A stretch of DNA of 64,000 nt from Nocardioides sp. QY071 (GTDB lineage: Bacteria; Actinomycetota; Actinomycetes; Propionibacteriales; Nocardioidaceae): positions 3,906,001-3,970,000 of the forward strand of contig NZ_CP124681.1 of the NCBI RefSeq assembly GCF_029961765.1, read 5' to 3'. Both the position numbers and the translations under genes were made by a program. This document shows, in pieces, positions 56,962 to 64,000 of the stretch (within the stretch, counting starts at the first letter, position 1; each line of letters opens with the position of its first letter). The notes beneath the pieces were generated by a model that was given only the letters and a program-made list of their open reading frames with translations, was not told where the DNA came from and did no database searches.

Positions 56962-58143
56962 GTGACTACCACGCAGTCCCCGTCCGTCGAGCAGGTCATG
57001 ACCGCGCTCAGCAAGGTCAACGACCCCGAGATCAAGCGCCCCATCACCGAGCTCGGGATGGTCGAGGGCGTGGACATCGCGGCCGGCGACGGCGGCTCGG
57101 TCGTCACCGTCAAGGCGCTGCTGACGGTGGCGGGCTGTCCGCTCAAGGACACCATCACCCGCGACGTGTCGGCCGCCGTGACCGCCCTGCCCGGGGTGAC
57201 CGGGGTCGAGGTCGAGCTCGGCGTGATGAGCGCCGAGCAGCGCTCGGGCCTGCACGAGACGCTGCGGGGCGGCCAGGCGCAGCGCGAGATCCCGTTCGCG
57301 CAGCCCGGTTCGCTGACCAAGGTCTTCGCCATCGCCTCCGGCAAGGGCGGCGTCGGCAAGTCGTCGCTGACCGCGAACCTGGCGATCGCCCTGGCCCAGG
57401 CCGGCCGCAAGGTCGGCCTCGTCGACGCCGACATCTACGGCCACTCGATCCCCGCCATGCTCGGTGTCGCCGACGCCCGGCCGACCCAGGTCGACGACCT
57501 GATCATGCCGGTCCCGACCCCGTCGGGCGTCTCGGTGATCTCGATCGGCATGCTCAAGCCGCGGCGCGACCAGGTCGTCGCCTGGCGCGGGCCGATGCTC
57601 GACCGCGCCCTCGTGCAGATGCTCGCCGACGTCTACTGGGGCGACCTCGACGTCCTCCTCCTCGACCTGCCCCCGGGCACCGGCGACATCGCCATCTCGC
57701 TCGGCCAGCACCTGCCCGGCGCCGAGGTGGTCGTCGTGACCACCCCGCAGGAGGCCGCGGCCGAGGTCGCCGAGCGCGCCGGCACGATGGCCTCGATGAT
57801 GCACCAGCGCGTCGTGGGCGTCGTCGAGAACATGAGCTACCTCCCCTGCCCCCACTGCGCGGACGAGGGCAAGGAGCACCGCCTCGAGATCTTCGGCACC
57901 GGCGGCGGCGAGCGGGTGGCGGCGACGCTGTCCGAGCGCTTCGGGTACGACGTGCCGCTGCTCGGCGAGATTCCGCTGGACGTCGCGCTGCGCGAGGGTG
58001 GCGACGCCGGCAAGCCGATCGTCGAGTCCGACCCCACCTCGCCCGCCGCTCTCGCGCTCAGCGCGGTGGCCGAGCGACTGGGCGGGCGTGGCCGAGGACT
58101 GGCCGGCATGCAGCTGGGACTGACCCCGACCAGTAAGTTCTGA
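56962..58143 (+). CDS. mrp: Mrp/NBP35-type iron-sulfur carrier ATPase
   Basis: A 393-residue P-loop ATPase that carries and delivers iron-sulfur clusters. Residues about 5-90 are a MIP18/DUF59 domain (LSKVNDPEIKRPITELGMVEGVD, VAGCPLKDTI). The ATPase has deviant Walker A ASGKGGVGKSSLTANLA, VDADIYGHSIPAMLG, LDLPPGTGDIAISL and the cluster-binding Cys pair in MSYLPCPHCADEGK. Full length; GTG at 56962, 11 bp after DUF1003. Order DUF1003-mrp-tatB with the MgtE-N protein mirrors the mycobacterial locus. Confidence 0.93.
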   Translation: MTTTQSPSVEQVMTALSKVNDPEIKRPITELGMVEGVDIAAGDGGSVVTVKALLTVAGCPLKDTITRDVSAAVTALPGVTGVEVELGVMSAEQRSGLHETLRGGQAQREIPFAQPGSLTKVFAIASGKGGVGKSSLTANLAIALAQAGRKVGLVDADIYGHSIPAMLGVADARPTQVDDLIMPVPTPSGVSVISIGMLKPRRDQVVAWRGPMLDRALVQMLADVYWGDLDVLLLDLPPGTGDIAISLGQHLPGAEVVVVTTPQEAAAEVAERAGTMASMMHQRVVGVVENMSYLPCPHCADEGKEHRLEIFGTGGGERVAATLSERFGYDVPLLGEIPLDVALREGGDAGKPIVESDPTSPAALALSAVAERLGGRGRGLAGMQLGLTPTSKF

Positions 58144-58179
58144 CCCGCACGGCTACGACGGAGAAGGGGCGGCTGGCGG

Positions 58180-58536
58180 GTGTTCGGGATCGGGTTCGGC
58201 GAGCTCGTCGTCATCGCGTTCCTCGCCGTGCTCGTGTTCGGCCCCGACAAGCTGCCCGACCTGGCCCGGCAGGCCGGCCGGCTGATGCGGGAGCTGCGCA
58301 AGTTCGCCACCAACGCGCGTGACGAGCTGCGCTCCGAGCTCGGCCCGGAGTACGCCGACCTCGAGCTGACCGACCTCGACCCGCGCGCGATCGTCCGCAA
58401 GCACATCGCCGAGGCGATGGCCGAGCTCGACGACCTCGAGGACACCATCCGCAGCGCGGGCGAGGACGACTCCCCCGCACCGGTGCGGATGCTGGAGCCG
58501 GGCGAGCTGCCGCCGTACGACTTCGAGGCGACGTAG
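58180..58536 (+). CDS. tatB: Sec-independent protein translocase subunit TatB
   Basis: A 118-residue TatB of the twin-arginine export system. It starts FGIGFGELVVIAFLAVLVFGPDKLPDLARQAGRLMRELRKF, the single membrane segment followed by the GPDKLP hinge and amphipathic helix that define TatA/B; the longer acidic C-terminus (DELRSELGPEYADLELTDLDPRAIVRKHI) indicates TatB. GTG at 58180 has GAGAAGGGG 14 bp upstream. TatC is not in the window. A hairpin follows at 58548-58581. Confidence 0.93.
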   Translation: MFGIGFGELVVIAFLAVLVFGPDKLPDLARQAGRLMRELRKFATNARDELRSELGPEYADLELTDLDPRAIVRKHIAEAMAELDDLEDTIRSAGEDDSPAPVRMLEPGELPPYDFEAT

Positions 58537-58547
58537 CGAGCGCGAGC

Positions 58548-58581
58548 GCCGAGCGAGGAGCCAGCCGCGAAGCGGCTCGGC
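58548..58581 (+). terminator. Hairpin after tatB
   Basis: Outer arms GCCGAGC (58548-58554) and GCTCGGC (58575-58581) enclose an alternative inner stem AGCCGC-GAA-GCGGCT (58563-58577). It lies 12 bp after the tatB stop and before the end of the convergent gene. GC-rich, no T-run. Confidence 0.5.
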
Positions 58582-58608
58582 GACCTGAGCCTCAGGGCAG
58601 CCGGGTCG

Positions 58609-59145
58609 TCACGAGCGTGACTGCGCCGCCGCGAGCGCGCTGAACGCGACCAGCACCGTCCGGCGGTCCTCGCCGGTGGCGAGCTCGCAGAAGTCGGCGC
58701 CGACCCGGCGCAGCAGGCCGTCGTGGCGCCCGCCGTCGCGCAGGTGGAGCAGGCACGGCTCGCCGGCCTCGGCGATCCGGCGCAGGGCGGAGGCGAGGCC
58801 GAGCCGGGTGAGCGGTGACCAGGCGACCTCGGGGACCGACCGCTCCGACGTACCGGCCACGGTCGTCACGGCCCCGAGGGCCACGATCCAGTCGTGGTCG
58901 CCGGCCGCGAGGAGGAGCCAGCCGTCGGCGACCCGCTCGAGGGTCCCGGTGAGCGCTCCGACGCCGAGCACGCCCAGCGTCACGGGCTGCGCGACGCTCG
59001 CCATCAGCCGGCTCGCGAGGGTGACCTGCTGGTACTCCGCGCGGCTGCGGTCGGCCACCTCGAGGTCGCGCTCGGCCGCGTAGAGGGCGCTGGCCTGGTC
59101 CTCGAGGTCGTCGAAGAGCGCGAACAGCTCGTCCTCCCAGCCCAT
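58609..59145 (-). CDS. Conserved actinobacterial protein of unknown function
   Basis: A 178-residue soluble protein. The N-terminus is a helix-rich segment (EDELFALFDDLEDQASALYAAERDLEVADRSRAEYQQVTLASRLMAS); the remainder is beta-rich (PVTLGVLGVGALTGTLERVADGWLLLAAGDHDWIVALGAV, LLHLRDGGRHDGLLRRVGADFCELA). The second part looks like a small Sm-like or OB-type barrel. No family name recognised, but similar proteins occur near secA/Rv3235 loci in actinobacteria. ATG at 59145 chosen as the start of MGWEDELF. Confidence 0.78.
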   Translation of the reverse strand: MGWEDELFALFDDLEDQASALYAAERDLEVADRSRAEYQQVTLASRLMASVAQPVTLGVLGVGALTGTLERVADGWLLLAAGDHDWIVALGAVTTVAGTSERSVPEVAWSPLTRLGLASALRRIAEAGEPCLLHLRDGGRHDGLLRRVGADFCELATGEDRRTVLVAFSALAAAQSRS

Positions 59146-59256
59146 GGGGCCAGCCTCGCACGCTCGTCGTCCACAGGCTCTCCGCTCGCGGTTGACATCG
59201 AGGTTGAACGAACACATCCTGAGTCAAACGGAAGCAAACGCAAAGGTTCTCTCGGG

Positions 59257-59886
59257 ATGGATCTCGCCGCTGCCGGCCGGGTACGCGTCCGCGCCACCCT
59301 GCTCTGGCTCACCGTCACGGCCGCGCAGGCCGGGCTCGTCGCACTGACGGCGCCCCTGGTCCGCGCGCTGGCCACCGCGCCTGGACCGACCTTCGCCGAC
59401 GTCCTGGTGCAGGCCTGCGCGGCCGCCGCCCCGGTGGCCGGCCTGCTGCTCTGGCTGGCGACCACCGAGGTGGTCCGCGACGTGCTGCGCGACCGCCTGT
59501 CGTCGCGCCGGGCCGTCGGGCCGGTCCGGCTCGCCCTGCTCGCCGCCTGCGGGGCCACCGTCCTCGCGACCACCACCTCACCCGCCCACGCCGGCAGCGA
59601 CACCCCGGTCGGCACCGGCGCGCCGCTGAGCGCCGAGGCACTCGCCGGCCTGCCGCTCCCCGACCGGCCGGTCGCCCCACGGCAGGGCGCCCTCGCCACC
59701 GACGTCGCCACCGTCCGCGCCGGCGACTCGCTGTGGAGGATCGCCGAGCGGAGGCTCGGCCCGGCGGCGTCGCGGGCCGACGTGGCGTCGTACTGGCTGC
59801 GGGTCCGCGCGCTCAACACCAACCGGCTCGACCCCGACCCCGACCTCATCCAGCCGGGGCAGATGCTCCGCCTGCCGCGCAACTGA
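59257..59886 (+). CDS. Membrane protein with extracellular LysM domain
   Basis: A 209-residue protein with three hydrophobic segments (ATLLWLTVTAAQAGLVALTAPLV, AAAAPVAGLLLWLATTEVV, VRLALLAACGATVLATTTSPAHA), a short linker and a C-terminal LysM domain (TVRAGDSLWRIAERRLGPAASRADVASYWLRVRALNTNRLDPDPDLIQPGQMLRLP) that binds peptidoglycan. ATG at 59257 starts just before the first membrane segment. Followed 21 bp later by the Rv3235-like gene, as in other actinobacteria upstream of secA. Confidence 0.85.
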   Translation: MDLAAAGRVRVRATLLWLTVTAAQAGLVALTAPLVRALATAPGPTFADVLVQACAAAAPVAGLLLWLATTEVVRDVLRDRLSSRRAVGPVRLALLAACGATVLATTTSPAHAGSDTPVGTGAPLSAEALAGLPLPDRPVAPRQGALATDVATVRAGDSLWRIAERRLGPAASRADVASYWLRVRALNTNRLDPDPDLIQPGQMLRLPRN

Positions 59887-59907
59887 CCCGCCCACCCAGG
59901 AGGAACC

Positions 59908-60432
59908 ATGTCCGCTGTCCCGCACGAGCTCGTCGGCCTCCGGGTGCCGGTCCCGGTCAGCCCCACCCAGGGCACGCTCGCCCTCGCCCTGCTCCCCCGC
60001 CAGTCCCCGCCGCGCGCACCGGCCCGGTCGCGACACCGGCCGCCCGCGCGGCCGGGGGCGGTCGTCGTACCGATCGACCAGCGGCTGCGCCACGCCATCG
60101 AGGAGTGGACCCACCGCTTCGTCCAGGCGGCCGTCGAGATCGTCGGCGGTGACCGCCCGGTCTCCCAGCTGGTCCGCTGGACCACGCGCGACGTGTACGC
60201 CGACCTGCACCGTCGCGCCCTGCTCGTCGCCCGCGCCGGGGGTCACCAGCCCGGGCTGGCCCGGGTCCAACCGGTCCGGCCGCGGGTGCAGAGCGTGCAC
60301 GCGTGCTTCATCACCGACGAGGTGGTCGAGTGCGGCGTGCACGTGCGCCACGGCGAGCGCTCGCGGGCCATCGCGGCGCGCTTCGAGAGGTCCGACCAGC
60401 GGTGGATCTGCACCGCGCTCGACTTCTCGTGA
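59908..60432 (+). CDS. Rv3235 family protein
   Basis: A 174-residue soluble protein of the actinobacterial Rv3235 family. The first 60 residues are Pro/Arg-rich and disordered. The C-terminal domain, about 60-174, has the family pattern RFVQAAVEIVGGDRPVSQLVRWTTRDVYADLHRRAL, VHACFITDEVVECGVHVRHGERSRAIAARFER and RWICTALDF. Function unknown; nearly always found close to secA, as here. RBS AGGAGG 6 bp before ATG is strong. Confidence 0.87.
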   Translation: MSAVPHELVGLRVPVPVSPTQGTLALALLPRQSPPRAPARSRHRPPARPGAVVVPIDQRLRHAIEEWTHRFVQAAVEIVGGDRPVSQLVRWTTRDVYADLHRRALLVARAGGHQPGLARVQPVRPRVQSVHACFITDEVVECGVHVRHGERSRAIAARFERSDQRWICTALDFS

Positions 60433-60463
60433 GAGATCCTCCGGAATGTGACCCCTGTTCAGA

Positions 60464-60479
60464 TGTGATCTGAGTCACT
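60464..60479. promoter_or_regulatory. CRP-like site next to the SGNH hydrolase start
   Basis: TGTGATCTGAGTCACT fits TGTGA-N6-TCACA at nine of ten defined positions. It ends 11 bp before the hydrolase ATG, and no ribosome binding site is visible in between, so either the transcript is nearly leaderless and the site is a repressor or roadblock, or the match is chance. Confidence 0.4.
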
Positions 60480-60490
60480 ACGTTTCCGCC

Positions 60491-61690
60491 ATGATCCGTA
60501 CCCTCACGGCCGCCCTGGCCCTCACCGGAGCCGCGCTCGTCGCACCGCTCACCGCATCCCCCGCCCACGCCGACGGCCCGGGGGTCGGCACCCCGACCGT
60601 GGTGTCGGTCGGCGACTCCTACATCTCCGGGGAGGCCGGCCGGTGGGCCGGCTCGTCCAACAGCAGCAGTGCCCGGGCCGACGCGCTCGGCCCGAGTGCC
60701 TACTACGACAACGCCTCGGGGACCGGCGAGACCATCAACCGCTGCCACCGGTCGAAGAGCGCCGAGGTGCACATCGGCGGCGGGGTCAGGAGCGTCAACC
60801 TGGCCTGCTCGGGCGCCAAGACGGCGACGGCGACCGGGGACACGTTCAAGCCTGGCCTCGACTTCTACAGCGGCAGCGAGGGCGTCGGGCAGGCGCGGGC
60901 GCTGCAGACCCTGGCGACGACCAGCAACGTGAGGATGGTCGTGGTGTCGATCGGCGGCAACGACTTCAACTTCGCCGGCATCGTGCAGCAGTGCGTCCAG
61001 GACTTCCTGCTCTCGCCGTCGTGGTGGAAGGACTACTGCAAGGACGACAGCAGCGTCACCAGCAACTTCACCAGCACCAACATCGCCGCGGTGAGGACCC
61101 GCATCGCCGGGGCGCTGACCAACGTCCGCACCGCGATGCGCAACGCCGGGTACGACGACAGCCAGTGGACGATGCTCGTCCAGACCTACCCGTCACCGAT
61201 CCCGGGCGGTGCGGGTTTCCGCTACAGCCAGAGCGGCTACACCCGGCAGAACACCGGCGGCTGCGGCTTCTGGAACGCCGACGCCGACTGGGCCAACAGC
61301 TCGGCGCTGCCGACGATCAACAACACCGTCACCGGCGCGATCACGCAGGCGGGCATCACCAACGCGAAGGTGCTCGACCTGGCCGGCACCTTCAACGGCC
61401 GCCGGCTGTGCGAGTCCGGCGTCGGGCTCTACGAGGAGGTCGGCCTGGCGAGCTGGACCAGCGCCGGGGCGGTGGACCGCACGGAGTGGGTGAACCAGAT
61501 CCGCACGGTCACCACGGCCGGCGACTCGCCGTACTTCATCCAGGAGTCGCTGCACCCGAACTACTGGGGGCAGCTCGCGGTGCGCTCGTGCGTGCGTCAG
61601 GCCTACAACTCGGGTACGCCGAGGGGCGGGGCCTGCGTCCGCACCGGCACCGGCCTGCTCAACGGTGAGCCGCGCACGAGCCTGCAGTGA
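60491..61690 (+). CDS. Secreted SGNH/GDSL hydrolase
   Basis: A 399-residue exported esterase or lipase. Signal peptide LTAALALTGAALVAPLTASPAHA; catalytic block I VVSVGDSYISGEAG (Ser nucleophile), block II ACSGAKT (Gly), block III VSIGGNDFNFAGIV (Asn) and C-terminal ESLHPNYWGQLAVRSCV (catalytic His in HPN). Six or more cysteines suggest disulfides, as in Streptomyces exported esterases. No SD is apparent; ATG chosen because the signal peptide starts there. Convergent with secA across a complex hairpin repeat. Confidence 0.9.
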   Translation: MIRTLTAALALTGAALVAPLTASPAHADGPGVGTPTVVSVGDSYISGEAGRWAGSSNSSSARADALGPSAYYDNASGTGETINRCHRSKSAEVHIGGGVRSVNLACSGAKTATATGDTFKPGLDFYSGSEGVGQARALQTLATTSNVRMVVVSIGGNDFNFAGIVQQCVQDFLLSPSWWKDYCKDDSSVTSNFTSTNIAAVRTRIAGALTNVRTAMRNAGYDDSQWTMLVQTYPSPIPGGAGFRYSQSGYTRQNTGGCGFWNADADWANSSALPTINNTVTGAITQAGITNAKVLDLAGTFNGRRLCESGVGLYEEVGLASWTSAGAVDRTEWVNQIRTVTTAGDSPYFIQESLHPNYWGQLAVRSCVRQAYNSGTPRGGACVRTGTGLLNGEPRTSLQ

Positions 61691-61696
61691 GCTCAC

Positions 61697-61810
61697 GCCA
61701 GTTTCACCGGTCGACCGGTGAAACTGGCGGGGGTTGGACGACAAAACTGGCGCTTGGACGAGGATGCTTCCTCGTCCAAGCGCCAGTTTCACCGGTCAGC
61801 CGGTGAAACT
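61697..61810. repeat. Triple-hairpin repeat between convergent genes
   Basis: Three stems built from shared words: 61697-61728 is a perfect 32-bp palindrome (GCCAGTTTCACCGGTC and complement); 61744-61763 pairs perfectly with 61770-61789 over 20 bp around loop ATGCTT; 61785-61810 pairs AGTTTCACCGG with CCGGTGAAACT. The word CCAGTTTCACCGGT occurs in two of them. Probably terminates both the hydrolase and secA transcripts; arrangement parallels the 23.1-kb repeat. Confidence 0.85.
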
Positions 61811-61821
61811 CCCTGCCAGCA

Positions 61822-64000
<2,179 letters not shown>

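Overview
The window is very GC-rich chromosomal DNA, densely coded, with many GTG starts and many 4-bp ATGA/GTGA gene overlaps. Gene content (PopR/ClgR-type regulator, DUF501, Rv3235-like, DUF6758, DUF6752, ferritin-like/DEAD-helicase/ParA block, SEC-C-tailed SecA) points to an actinobacterium, most likely Nocardioides or a close relative. I see no rRNA, insertion sequence, prophage or CRISPR array. Base composition is uniform except for AT-richer intergenic patches near 8.93, 13.63 and 44.6 kb.

Layout. 0-2.7 kb: the end of a ClpP paralogue without its active-site serine, a convergent PopR/ClgR-like regulator ending in an ssrA-like LALAA tail, a well-formed operator palindrome, an unusual short-variable-loop tRNA with a UAA anticodon, peptide deformylase, a double-ACT protein and a coiled-coil protein. 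2.8-8.7 kb: an ECF sigma factor, a small unknown protein and a TPR-CHAT protease-like protein in one operon; then a 41-residue exported peptide convergent with an HTH-TPR regulator, an arrangement resembling peptide-pheromone/receptor pairs. 9.1-13.6 kb: ppx/gppA, DUF501, FtsB/DivIC and enolase, DUF202, and a TetR gene divergent from a sterol desaturase across a 41-bp dyad operator. 14.6-24.7 kb: a secreted phytase-like esterase, ferritin-like protein, DEAD-box helicase with an intrinsic terminator, secreted EEP hydrolase, L,D-transpeptidase, ParA, SDR, MarC and PHP phosphoesterase. 24.7-31 kb: MprF-like DUF2156 protein, RCK-type channel, DUF6758, histidine phosphatase, MFS exporter.

31.1-39.8 kb is one long, tightly coupled minus-strand operon: two tandem lipoprotein solute-binding proteins, a fused LivH-LivM permease, LivG, LivF, then a large exported proline/alanine-rich protein and a small membrane protein. 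A CRP/GlxR-like site lies in its promoter region. 40.4-42.7 kb carries two enzymes that look like mesaconyl-CoA hydratase and methylsuccinyl-CoA dehydrogenase of the ethylmalonyl-CoA pathway.

43.2-55.1 kb looks like an accessory surface-modification region: two PAPS-type sulfotransferases, a LicD-methyltransferase fusion, a glycosyltransferase, an EEP-PLD fusion, separate secreted PLD-like and EEP proteins, then a formylglycine-generating enzyme overlapping the gene for its likely client, a lipoprotein sulfatase. 55.1-64 kb returns to core genes: a soluble PRC/MgtE-N/CBS protein, DUF1003, Mrp, TatB, LysM protein, Rv3235-like protein, an SGNH hydrolase and the C-terminal three quarters of SecA, which runs off the window end.

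Three intergenic regions (23.1, 31.1 and 61.7 kb) hold long perfect hairpins made of short words repeated in both orientations. They probably serve as terminators, but look like members of a dispersed repeat class.
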